Shown here: piece after piece, positions 1-6,305 of the stretch
How positions within the stretch are numbered: position 1 is the stretch's first letter
How the letters are laid out: each line of letters begins with the position of its first letter
Source: an uncultured Streptococcus sp.
Lineage (GTDB): Bacteria; Bacillota; Bacilli; Lactobacillales; Streptococcaceae
DNA length: 8,933 nucleotides
Reading direction: 5' to 3'
NCBI GenBank assembly: GCA_916048115.1
Contig: CAJZGQ010000044.1
Span: 1 to 8,933 of the forward strand
The notes under the pieces: model-generated
Told to the model about the DNA's origin: nothing
The model's input: the letters and a program-made list of their open reading frames with translations, nothing else
Databases searched by the model: none
Made by a program: the position numbers and the translations under genes

Positions 1-33
1 GAACAGAAAAATGCCTTGGATAGTTTATAAGAC

Positions 34-54
34 ACATAATATAAATTATGTAAT
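34..54. repeat. AT-rich palindromic motif, copy 1 (inverted copy at 5276-5296)
   Basis: This 21-bp AT-rich stretch is itself palindromic, with arms ACATAAT and ATTATGT. Its reverse complement matches 5276-5296 at 20 of 21 positions. The low sequence complexity means the match could be chance. It could be an operator, the end of a small mobile element, or nothing. Confidence 0.3.
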
Positions 55-68
55 ATTTTAGTGTTAGA

Positions 69-108
69 AAAAGAGCGTAGGATTTTTTATCGAATCCTAC
101 GCTCTTTT
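69..108 (-). terminator. Intrinsic terminator of the 213-aa hypothetical gene
   Basis: A perfect 16-bp inverted repeat (arms 69-84 and 93-108, 8-nt loop) begins 8 bp past the stop codon of the minus-strand gene. Its core is GAGCGTAGGATT. Read on the minus strand, the stem ends in a run of T residues, as expected for a Rho-independent terminator. The plus strand also has four T residues at the far arm, so it could terminate in both directions. Nothing else was recognised in 1-68 except an AT-rich palindrome at 34-54. Confidence 0.9.
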
Positions 109-115
109 ATTCTTT

Positions 116-757
116 CTATAAAAATTCGATCCAATAATTACGGTGTGGCTCAATAATGACTGGTTTTCCCCAGAATGATTTTAGATAGTCCAAGTTTGCA
201 GGGGTGACCGGTCTTTTTTCACCATTGTACTTCTCTGCACTCTCTTCCGTTAAAAAGCATTTAACTGCTTCATATGGTGTGCCATCGCTCGCTATTCGAT
301 CAATTCCTAAATACGCAATTTCATCACCGGCTTTTGGAAAATCTGTAAATAGTTTACCAATAAAATAAACCGTCTTATCTTTCATTAATTCATAAGCCTT
401 ACTATTTTCCAGTCTGTTATTCGCTGCAGCGTACATAATACAAAAACTGTCCACAATATCTTTCAAAGGCATTAATTCTTCTTTGCTGACTATAATTTCG
501 TCGGGAGCAAGTCCACCAATGATTAAGCTTTTATAATGAGGTTGCTGGATGACATTATCTAAAGCCATTCCTAATGGTAGTTTGACAGCTTGATATCCTA
601 ATGGTTCGAGCTCTTGCTTTTTCTGGTCAAGGTGTTCTTGTGTAATACTGACATTTAAATCGTAAGGACTGGAAGATTGTTGCTTGCTAAAAAAAGCCAC
701 TACTATACGATCTAACTGTTCAAATAGACCAAGATTTTCAACTGGAATTTTCGTCAT
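116..757 (-). CDS. Hypothetical protein, possibly SseB-like
   Basis: This is a 213-residue protein of unknown function. It has no signal peptide or obvious membrane segment, so it is probably cytoplasmic. The C-terminal half (about 128-213) resembles the SseB N-terminal domain fold class. It has a strand-rich stretch around YFIGKLF, then PYEAVKCFLTEESAEKY (161-177), a helix near 186-196, and a final VIIEPHRNYWIEF. That resemblance is from memory and weak. The ATG is supported by an AGGGGA Shine-Dalgarno sequence about 10 nt upstream. A good promoter (795-823) and a private terminator (69-108) make it a one-gene unit, unrelated to the lipoate/pdh genes upstream. Two sampled 60-bp lines are about 38% GC, somewhat below most of the operon. 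Confidence 0.85.
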   Translation of the reverse strand: MTKIPVENLGLFEQLDRIVVAFFSKQQSSSPYDLNVSITQEHLDQKKQELEPLGYQAVKLPLGMALDNVIQQPHYKSLIIGGLAPDEIIVSKEELMPLKDIVDSFCIMYAAANNRLENSKAYELMKDKTVYFIGKLFTDFPKAGDEIAYLGIDRIASDGTPYEAVKCFLTEESAEKYNGEKRPVTPANLDYLKSFWGKPVIIEPHRNYWIEFL

Positions 758-794
758 CGAATATGATCCCCTTTTTTATTCAGATTTCCTCTAT

Positions 795-823
795 ATTCTA
801 CTCTCATTATTTTTGAATATCAA
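795..823 (-). promoter_or_regulatory. Predicted sigma-A promoter of the 213-aa gene
   Basis: Read on the minus strand there is a -35 box TTGATA (823-818), a 17-nt spacer, and a -10 box TAGAAT (800-795), each one base from consensus. It sits just beyond the terminator hairpin of the preceding element and about 38 bp before the ATG at 757, leaving room for the AGGGGA ribosome binding site. This gives the downstream gene its own transcription start. Confidence 0.65.
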
Positions 824-830
824 GTTTAAG

Positions 831-864
831 ATAAAAGAGGCTGGGACAAAAGTCCTAGCCTCTT
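831..864 (-). terminator. Intrinsic terminator downstream of lplA
   Basis: A 13-bp stem with one G-U pair (arms 835-847 and 852-864, four-base loop) is followed on the minus strand by TTTTATCTT. It is the last hairpin of the MITE-like element at 832-1016 and the first good terminator after lplA, about 155 bp past the lplA stop. The lplA transcript would therefore carry nearly the whole element as a structured 3' tail. Confidence 0.75.
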
Positions 865-1016
865 AATTGTCTTTTGATTGTCGAGCAAGACGCAGTGGTT
901 GAGTGGACTCTACTACGCTGATTTCATAAGCTTTTACAGCCCTACTCAACTGTGCGGAGGTGGGACGACGAAATCGAATTCTAACGAATTACCGATTTCT
1001 GTCCCACTCTCTTTTA
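832..1016 (-). repeat. MITE-like intergenic element, 185 bp, with terminal inverted repeats
   Basis: The ends are imperfect terminal inverted repeats. Plus strand 832-848 and the reverse complement of 1000-1016 agree at 15 of 17 positions (TAAAAGAG, two variable bases, TGGGACA). Inside, on the minus strand, there are three structured parts: a long hairpin (960-976 with 993-1007, plus an inner 5-bp hairpin 977-981/986-990), a central imperfect stem around GTTGAGT/ACTCAAC, and the terminal terminator hairpin (835-864). No convincing ORF lies within it. The TGGGACAGAAATCG and GAGGCTGGGACAAAAG segments look familiar to me from intergenic regions of oral streptococci, but I cannot verify copy number here. 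It fills most of the 261-bp gap between lplA and the next gene. Confidence 0.6.
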
Positions 1017-1018
1017 CT

Positions 1019-2008
1019 TTATTCCACCACAGCCTCGGCAATTTCTTCTGCAGTGATACCTGCAAAGTAACGACCTAGGTTAATGGTTTGAAGGGCTTTG
1101 AGGACGTCTTCACGTTCATATTTAACGCCACGAAGAACATCTTCTACTGCTGCAACGTCTTCAATACCAAAGAAGTCACCGTAAATCTTGATGTCTTGGA
1201 TTTTGGATTCAATGACATTTGCGAAGATTTCAACCTTACCGCTTGGGAATTTGGTGCCACGACGGACATTGTATTCAGGGGACTTCCCATAGTTCCAATC
1301 CCAGCTACCGAACTTGGTTTCCTTAATACGATTGATTTCAGCCAATTCTTCATCCGAGAAGACATATTCTGTCATCTCAGGATATTCTTTCTTCATGTAG
1401 TCCAAAAGTAGGTCACGGAACTCTTCAACCGTGATTTTTTCTGGCAATTCATCGATGATATTGGTCACACGAGCACGAACCGATTTAACCCCTTTAGACT
1501 CGAACTTGTCTTTAGATACCTTGAGAGCATTGGCAAGGACTGACAAATCAACGTCAAAGAGAAGGCAACCATGGTGCATGATCCGACCATTGATGTAAGC
1601 TTGGGCATTTCCACAGAATTTCTTGCCGTCAATCTCTAAGTCATTACGACCTGTAAATTCAGCCTTAACCCCAAGTTGAGCCAAGGTATTGATCACTGGA
1701 GTCGAGAAGCTCTTGAAGTCAAAAGCCTTGTTTTCATCTTCTTTTGAAATGATGGTGTAGTTGAGGTTGTTCAAATCGTGATAAACAGCTCCACCACCAC
1801 TGATCCGGCGAACCACTTCAATCCCATGCTCCCGAACGTAGTCACGGTTGATTTCTTCAATGGTATTTTGGTGACGGCCCACAATGATCGATGGTTTGTT
1901 GATCCAAAGAAGGAAGATTTGATCCTCGTCCAAAAGGTGTTTAAAAGCATATTCCTCTAAAGCAATATTAAAAGCAGTGTCATTTGAATAATTAATAATG
2001 TATTTCAT
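1019..2008 (-). CDS. lplA: Lipoate-protein ligase A
   Basis: LplA activates lipoate with ATP to lipoyl-AMP and transfers it to the target lysine of lipoyl domains. The likely substrate here is the E3 lipoyl domain encoded just upstream. The 329-residue length fits the two-domain LplA family. Family motifs are RRISGGGAVYHD (67-78), GRNDLEIDGKKFCGNAQ (120-136; Lys130 aligns with the lipoyl-AMP-binding lysine of E. coli LplA) and HHGCLLFDVDL (145-155). The C-terminal accessory domain follows about residue 240, after TKFGSWDWNYG (231-241). The ATG has only a weak GGAA ribosome binding site. The gene lies 228 bp beyond lpdA, behind a terminator-like element, so it is expressed by read-through or from a promoter I could not place convincingly. 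Confidence 0.95.
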   Translation of the reverse strand: MKYIINYSNDTAFNIALEEYAFKHLLDEDQIFLLWINKPSIIVGRHQNTIEEINRDYVREHGIEVVRRISGGGAVYHDLNNLNYTIISKEDENKAFDFKSFSTPVINTLAQLGVKAEFTGRNDLEIDGKKFCGNAQAYINGRIMHHGCLLFDVDLSVLANALKVSKDKFESKGVKSVRARVTNIIDELPEKITVEEFRDLLLDYMKKEYPEMTEYVFSDEELAEINRIKETKFGSWDWNYGKSPEYNVRRGTKFPSGKVEIFANVIESKIQDIKIYGDFFGIEDVAAVEDVLRGVKYEREDVLKALQTINLGRYFAGITAEEIAEAVVE

Positions 2009-2086
2009 AGTAATTCCAAAAATTCGTTTTATAAATCCTACTCATAGCAGGATGAGCATTAGACAGAAATAGTTGAATTTCACTTA

Positions 2087-2218
2087 ATTTTCTGAAGTAG
2101 TAAAAAGAAATGTAACGAGTTATCGTTACATTTCTCGGAAAAATTGAGACAAGTGGCTCAATTTTTAGGCATGGAACTCTAATAGAGGTCGCTGCCGTCC
2201 GTACTACTTTAAGAAAAT
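2087..2218 (-). repeat. 132-bp inverted-repeat element with three internal hairpins
   Basis: The ends are inverted repeats: ATTTTCT-G-AAGTAGTA at 2087-2102 and TACTACTT-TA-AGAAAAT at 2202-2218. Between them lie three hairpins: a perfect 13-bp stem (2106-2118/2123-2135), a perfect 10-bp stem (2139-2148/2157-2166) and an interrupted stem (GGCA 2168-2171 with TGCC 2193-2196, then GA/TC, then CTCT/AGAG closing a 3-nt loop). Transcribed, it would fold as a closed multi-branch structure. It separates lpdA from lplA. It could be a MITE or a structured RNA. I found no ORF in it and do not recognise it as RUP or BOX. Confidence 0.55.
2102..2135 (-). terminator. Probable intrinsic terminator of the pdh operon
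   Basis: A perfect 13-bp hairpin (AGAAATGTAACGA, 4-nt loop) is followed on the minus strand by five T residues. It lies about 100 bp past the lpdA stop and just before lplA. A second hairpin (2139-2166) precedes it, its arm ending in five T residues, so the two form a tandem pair. The stems are AT-rich, so termination may be partial, and some read-through into lplA is plausible. Both hairpins lie inside the 2087-2218 element. Confidence 0.6.
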
Positions 2219-2236
2219 CTAATTGAAAGAATGATA

Positions 2237-3943
2237 TTATTTCTTCTTAGGTGAGTGAACTGCCAAGCCAAGTACATCCGCAAAGGCTTCGTACATCACT
2301 TCTGAGAAGGTTGGGTGCCCATGGATGGTCTTGAGCATTTCTTCTACAGTGATTTCCATCTCAATGATAGTTGAAGCTTCGTTAATCAATTCAGCTGCCG
2401 CTGGACCAATGATGTGAACCCCAAGAACTTCACCATATTTCTTGTCTGCAATGACTTTTACAAATCCTTGAGCCGCATCTGATGCAATGGCACGTCCGTT
2501 AGCCGCAAAGTTGAATTTACCGATTTGGATATCATATTTCTCACGAGCTTGTTCTTCTGTCAAACCAACAGCCGCAACTTCTGGAAGTGTGTAGATAGCT
2601 GCAGGAGTTAAGTTCAATTTGGCAACAGCGTGGTTTCCTTTAAGAGCATTTTCAGCCGCTACTTCACCCATACGGAAGGCAGAGTGAGCTAACATCTTGG
2701 TACCGTTGATATCACCTGGCGCATAGATACCTGGAACAGATGTTTCCATGTATTCATTGACCTTGATACGACCACGATCCAATTCAAATTCCACTTCACC
2801 AATTCCTTCAAGATCTGGAACACGTCCGATTGAAAGAAGAGCTTTGTTTGCGATGATATCGTCTTTTCCTTCAACCTTGATACGGAGTTTGCCATCTTCT
2901 TCAATGATTTGTTGCAGTTTCGTATCGGTCAAGATAGTCATACCTTTGCGTTCAAGGATCAAGCGAAGGTTCTTAGATACTTCCGCATCCATGGCTGGCA
3001 CGATCCGATCCATCATTTCGATGACCGTAACCTTAGAACCAAAGGTCATGAAGGCTTGACCAAGTTCGATACCGACAACACCTCCACCGATGATCACAAG
3101 GCTTTCTGGAACTTCATTCATATCCAAGATGTCATCACTCGTCATTACAAGGGAAGACTCCATACCAGGAACGTTAATCTTGCTGACTTTTGAACCACCA
3201 GCAAGGATGATTTTCTTGGTTTCAAGCAATTCAGAACCATTTACCAAGACATTCTTATCTTTCGTAATGGTACCGATACCCTTGTGAACATCCACTCCGT
3301 AGCTGCGAAGAAGCCCTGCAACACCACCAACCAAAGTATTTACGACCTTGTTCTTAGTTTCAAGAACCTTGTCCATATCCACTGTGAAGCTAGGATTGTC
3401 AATGATGATCCCACGGTTTGCCGCATGACCGATATTTTCAATGATTTCAGCGTTGTGTAGGTAAGTCTTAGTTGGGATACATCCGCGGTTCAAGCAAGTT
3501 CCACCAAGTTCAGATTTCTCAACAAGAGCAACTTTACCACCCAATTGAGCCGCCTTGATAGCAGATACGTAACCAGCAGGACCACCACCGATCACTACGA
3601 TATCATAAGCATCATCGCTCTTATTGTCATCATTTGAAGCACTTGCTGCAGCTGGCGCTGGATTTGCTTCTGGAGTAGCTGCTCCAGCTGTTGGGATGTT
3701 CTCCCCTTCTTCACCAAGGTAACCGATAACTTCTGTTACAGGAACAGTCTCGCCGTCCCCTTTTAAGATAGCAATCAAGTAGCCATCTTCTTCCGCTTCC
3801 AATTCCATGCTGACTTTATCTGTCATGATTTCAAGGAGAATTTCTCCTTCTTTTACAAATTCGCCGACTTTTTTATTCCACTGAACGATTTGTCCTTCGG
3901 TCATATCTACGCCGGCTTTTGGCATAATTACTTCTAAGGCCAT
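2237..3943 (-). CDS. lpdA: Dihydrolipoamide dehydrogenase (E3) with N-terminal lipoyl domain
   Basis: E3 reoxidises dihydrolipoyl groups with FAD and NAD+. At 568 residues it is about 100 longer than a plain E3, because residues 1-80 are a lipoyl domain with the modification site EIMTDKVSMELEA (Lys43). A flexible Ala/Pro-rich linker (about 85-111) follows. The flavoprotein part shows GGGPAG (119-124, FAD), GGTCLNRGCIPTK (147-159, redox cysteines Cys150/Cys155), GGGVVGIELG (286-295, NAD), APGD (408-411) and HGHPTFSE (541-548, catalytic His543/Glu548), so it should be active. The ATG follows a GAGGG site by 7 nt and begins 41 bp after the E2 stop. This is the only lipoyl domain encoded in the operon, and the E2 partner lacks one. 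It is therefore probably both swinging arm and E3, and the direct substrate of LplA encoded downstream. Confidence 0.97.
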   Translation of the reverse strand: MALEVIMPKAGVDMTEGQIVQWNKKVGEFVKEGEILLEIMTDKVSMELEAEEDGYLIAILKGDGETVPVTEVIGYLGEEGENIPTAGAATPEANPAPAAASASNDDNKSDDAYDIVVIGGGPAGYVSAIKAAQLGGKVALVEKSELGGTCLNRGCIPTKTYLHNAEIIENIGHAANRGIIIDNPSFTVDMDKVLETKNKVVNTLVGGVAGLLRSYGVDVHKGIGTITKDKNVLVNGSELLETKKIILAGGSKVSKINVPGMESSLVMTSDDILDMNEVPESLVIIGGGVVGIELGQAFMTFGSKVTVIEMMDRIVPAMDAEVSKNLRLILERKGMTILTDTKLQQIIEEDGKLRIKVEGKDDIIANKALLSIGRVPDLEGIGEVEFELDRGRIKVNEYMETSVPGIYAPGDINGTKMLAHSAFRMGEVAAENALKGNHAVAKLNLTPAAIYTLPEVAAVGLTEEQAREKYDIQIGKFNFAANGRAIASDAAQGFVKVIADKKYGEVLGVHIIGPAAAELINEASTIIEMEITVEEMLKTIHGHPTFSEVMYEAFADVLGLAVHSPKKK

Positions 3944-3984
3944 TTTATTTCCCTCTTTTTCTTGTTTCTATTCTCTCTCGTTAA

Positions 3985-5028
3985 TTAGACCAACATTGAA
4001 ATCGGGTCTTCAATCAAGGCTTTCAAGTCTTTCATAAACTTAGCACCAGCCATACCATCTACGACACGGTGGTCAATTGTTAAACCAAGACTCATAATTG
4101 GACGAATCACGATTTCACCATTAACTACAACAGGTTTCTCAATTGTCGAGCTAACCCCAAGAATGGCAGAGTTTGGTTGGTTGATAATCGGTCCAAAAGA
4201 TTGAACACCAAACATTCCCAAGTTACTGATAGTAAAGGTTGAATTTTGCAATTCGCTTGGCGCTAATTTACCGTCCAAGGTCCGTCCGATAACGTCCTTG
4301 AAGGCTACCACCAACTCTGATAAAGTCATCTTTTCTGCGTTATAGACAACCGGTGTCATCAGCCCATTGTCCATCCCAACCGCCATAGCCAAGTTGACAT
4401 AGTTGTGAGTGATGATGGTTTTGCCATCTTCCGTCAATGACGCATTGATGTATGGATGTTTCATCAAGGTCTTAACCACTGCTAGAGAAAGCAAATCTGT
4501 TACAGTGACTTTCTTGCCAGTTGCTTCCATGATTGGATCCAATACTTTCTTACGAAGGGCCAACATTTGAGACATATCGACGTCATAGTTCAATGTAAAG
4601 GTTGGTGCTGTCAAGTAAGATTCCACCATCCGTTGAGCGATCACCTTCCGCATTGGTGTCATCGGAATCCGCTCGATCTCACCATAAGGTGTCACATTAT
4701 CTGGAGCTTCCTCCACCTTCTCGATTTGAGCCGGTGACTTAATGGTCTCATTCTCGATATTTTCAGGAAGGAAAGCAAGGACGTCCTTCTTCATGATCTT
4801 GCCACGATGACCAGTTCCTTGGATTTCTTGCCAAGCAATATTGTGTTCTAAAGCAATTCGTTTTGCAAGTGGTGAAATGCGAACCACATTTGTGTCTTTA
4901 TAGGTTTCCACGTCTTCTTTGTGGACACGACCGTTTGCGCCTGAACCAGAAACATCATAGAGGTTGATCCCAAGATCATCCGCTAACTTTCTAGCCGCAG
5001 GAGTCGCTCTTAGCTTATCATCAGCCAT
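3985..5028 (-). CDS. pdhC: Dihydrolipoyl acyltransferase (E2) lacking a lipoyl domain
   Basis: E2 forms the core of the complex and transfers the acyl group from lipoyl to CoA. The chosen ATG (MADDKL) has a clear AGGAG site 5 nt upstream and gives 347 residues. An in-frame TTG ten codons earlier lacks support. Residues about 7-43 (ATPAARKLADDLGINLYDV, GRVHKEDV) and 50-87 (ISPLAKRIALEHNI, GKIMKKDV) are two consecutive peripheral-subunit-binding domains. After a linker (about 88-118) comes the catalytic domain with TFTISNLGMFG (264-274) and DHRVVDG (319-325, His320/Asp324). No lipoyl domain precedes them, unlike standard E2. The arm is instead on E3, so this is probably ancestral rearrangement and not a local truncation. 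It is often annotated acoC. It lies 269 bp after E1-beta, a gap holding tandem structured repeats. Confidence 0.95.
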   Translation of the reverse strand: MADDKLRATPAARKLADDLGINLYDVSGSGANGRVHKEDVETYKDTNVVRISPLAKRIALEHNIAWQEIQGTGHRGKIMKKDVLAFLPENIENETIKSPAQIEKVEEAPDNVTPYGEIERIPMTPMRKVIAQRMVESYLTAPTFTLNYDVDMSQMLALRKKVLDPIMEATGKKVTVTDLLSLAVVKTLMKHPYINASLTEDGKTIITHNYVNLAMAVGMDNGLMTPVVYNAEKMTLSELVVAFKDVIGRTLDGKLAPSELQNSTFTISNLGMFGVQSFGPIINQPNSAILGVSSTIEKPVVVNGEIVIRPIMSLGLTIDHRVVDGMAGAKFMKDLKALIEDPISMLV

Positions 5029-5044
5029 GACCTCTCCTATTCTA

Positions 5045-5258
5045 TTATAAGATATCAAGGACGTAGAGGAGAAAGAAAAAATAGGAGATTGACGCTGTGT
5101 TCGATGAACACAAGGAAATCTATCTTTTTTTCACAGTCCTCCGTCCGGATTCAGTTATAAGATACTAAGGGCGTTTAAAAGCGACCGAAAAATAGGAAAT
5201 CGACGCAGACTTCGATGAAGTCAAGGAGATTTATCTTTTTTCCGAGCTTTTAGCCCGT
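5045..5258. repeat. Two tandem structured repeats (about 110 bp each) between E1-beta and E2
   Basis: Copy 1 (5045-5154) and copy 2 (5155-5258) start with TTATAAGATA and run in register. Each can fold into an outer stem (5059-5070/5137-5146; 5169-5182/5246-5256), a middle A-rich/T-rich stem, an internal loop (GACGC opposite AAGGA, identical in both) and an apical hairpin with a GAT loop (5096-5102/5106-5112; 5208-5213/5217-5222). The copies differ mainly by paired changes that keep the stems, as in GGAC/GTCC versus GGGC/GCCC, TGTGTTC versus GACTTC apical stems, G-C 5087/5120 versus A-T 5198/5231, and T-A 5090/5117 versus C-G 5201/5228. That is the mark of a selected structure. The operon transcribes the minus strand, but a conserved G-U pair fits a plus-strand RNA slightly better, so the strand is left open. 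No ORF is convincing here. Confidence 0.65.
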
Positions 5259-5275
5259 GCTCTAATTTAAATGAC

Positions 5276-5296
5276 ATTACATAATTTATGTTATGT
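5276..5296. repeat. AT-rich palindromic motif, copy 2 (inverted copy at 34-54)
   Basis: It contains the perfect 13-bp palindrome ACATAATTTATGT (5279-5291) immediately after the E1-beta stop codon. Over 21 bp it matches the reverse complement of 34-54 with one difference. It might be an operator or small-element end. Low complexity makes chance a serious alternative. Confidence 0.3.
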
Positions 5297-5297
5297 A

Positions 5298-6290
5298 TTA
5301 TTCTTTATTGTACGTTTTACGAATGGCTTCTTTGATGCTTTCAACTGTTGGAATCATTGCATTCTCAAGATTTTGTGCGTAAGGCATTGGCACATCTTCC
5401 CCCGCACAACGTCGGATTGGTGCATCCAAGTAATCAAATGCTTCTGATTCAGAAATGATAGCTGAAATTTCACCGATATAGCCACTTGTTTTGTGGGCAT
5501 CATTGACAAGGACTACTTTTCCTGTCTTCTTGACAGAATTAATGATAATCTCTTTATCGAGTGGGACCAAAGTACGTGGGTCTACTACTTCTACTGAGAT
5601 GCCTTCTTCTGCCAATTCTTCAGCTGCCTGCATCACACGACGAAGCATTTTTCCATAGGTTACGACAGTGACGTCAGTTCCTTCGCGTTTGATTTCTCCG
5701 ACACCAAGTGGAATCGTATAGTCTGGATCCACTGGCACTTCCCCTTTTTGGTTGAATTCTGATTTATACTCAAGAATGATTACTGGGTTGTTATCACGGA
5801 TCGATGACTTGAGCAGTCCCTTCATATCTGCTGGAGTTCCAGGAGCAACAACTTTCAAACCAGGAATATGAGTAAACCATGATTCCAAGGATTGGGAGTG
5901 TTGAGCTGCAGATCCAACTCCGTTACCAGCAGCACAGCGAATGGTCATTGGTACTTGACCTTTCCCACCAAACATGTAGCGAGTCTTAGCAGCTTGGTTG
6001 ACAATAGCATCCATGGCAATAACAGAGAAATCCATGAAAGTCATATCAACGATTGGGCGAAGTCCGGTCATGGCTGCACCTGCTGCTGCACCTGAAATCG
6101 CAGCCTCAGAAATCGGACAGTCACGGACACGTTCTGGACCGAATTCCTCAAGCATTCCTACTGAAGTTCCGAAGTCTCCACCGAAAACTCCGACATCTTC
6201 CCCCATCAACAATACATTTTCATCGCGACGCATTTCCTCAGACATAGCAAGGATAATGGTATCGCGGAAAGACATTAATTTAGTTTCCAT
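5298..6290 (-). CDS. pdhB: 2-oxoacid dehydrogenase E1 component, beta subunit (pyruvate/acetoin type)
   Basis: With E1-alpha it forms the ThDP-dependent decarboxylase that hands an acyl group to the lipoyl arm. The 330-residue length is typical. Motifs are LLMGEDVG (27-34), CPISEAAISGAAAGAA (58-73, Glu62 being the cofactor-activating glutamate), RYMFGGKGQVPMTIR (104-118), HSQSLE (131-136) and VVDPRTLVPLD (235-245). The C-terminal transketolase domain fills about 195-320. It starts 15 bp after the E1-alpha stop, and its GGGGAG ribosome binding site directly follows that stop codon, implying close co-expression. Homologues are often annotated acoB. I prefer a pyruvate role, because in pneumococcus the matching locus is treated as the pyruvate dehydrogenase complex. 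Sequence alone does not settle pyruvate versus acetoin. Confidence 0.95.
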   Translation of the reverse strand: METKLMSFRDTIILAMSEEMRRDENVLLMGEDVGVFGGDFGTSVGMLEEFGPERVRDCPISEAAISGAAAGAAMTGLRPIVDMTFMDFSVIAMDAIVNQAAKTRYMFGGKGQVPMTIRCAAGNGVGSAAQHSQSLESWFTHIPGLKVVAPGTPADMKGLLKSSIRDNNPVIILEYKSEFNQKGEVPVDPDYTIPLGVGEIKREGTDVTVVTYGKMLRRVMQAAEELAEEGISVEVVDPRTLVPLDKEIIINSVKKTGKVVLVNDAHKTSGYIGEISAIISESEAFDYLDAPIRRCAGEDVPMPYAQNLENAMIPTVESIKEAIRKTYNKE

Positions 6291-6305
6291 AATTCTCTAC
6301 TCCCC

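Noticed and set aside
832..1016. BOX or RUP element of pneumococcus
   Set aside because: The sequence does not match what I remember of the BOX or RUP consensus, so it is left unnamed.
684..1078. Two short plus-strand frames across the gap after lplA
   Set aside because: They cover the 5' end of the hypothetical gene, its promoter and the inverted-repeat element. The translations look random and have no ribosome binding site.
1088..1411. A plus-strand open frame within lplA
   Set aside because: It is antisense to a clearly real LplA and is explained by that gene's codon pattern. No motif or start signal supports it.
2009..2236. T-box or other known riboswitch upstream of lplA
   Set aside because: No T-box GGTGG-type sequence or other known riboswitch core could be recognised. 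The inverted ends fit a MITE-like or unnamed structured element better.
3985..5028. E2 as a truncated pseudogene missing its lipoyl domain
   Set aside because: The frame is intact with a good start, both binding domains and HRVVDG are present, and the lipoyl domain is found on E3. The missing domain is compensated and not a sign of decay.
5029..5058. TTG start extending E2 by ten residues
   Set aside because: There is no Shine-Dalgarno before the TTG, while the downstream ATG has AGGAG at the right spacing, and the remembered pneumococcal homologue has the same 347-residue length.
5045..5258. CRISPR array
   Set aside because: There are only two copies, each about 110 bp and internally folded, directly adjacent without spacers.
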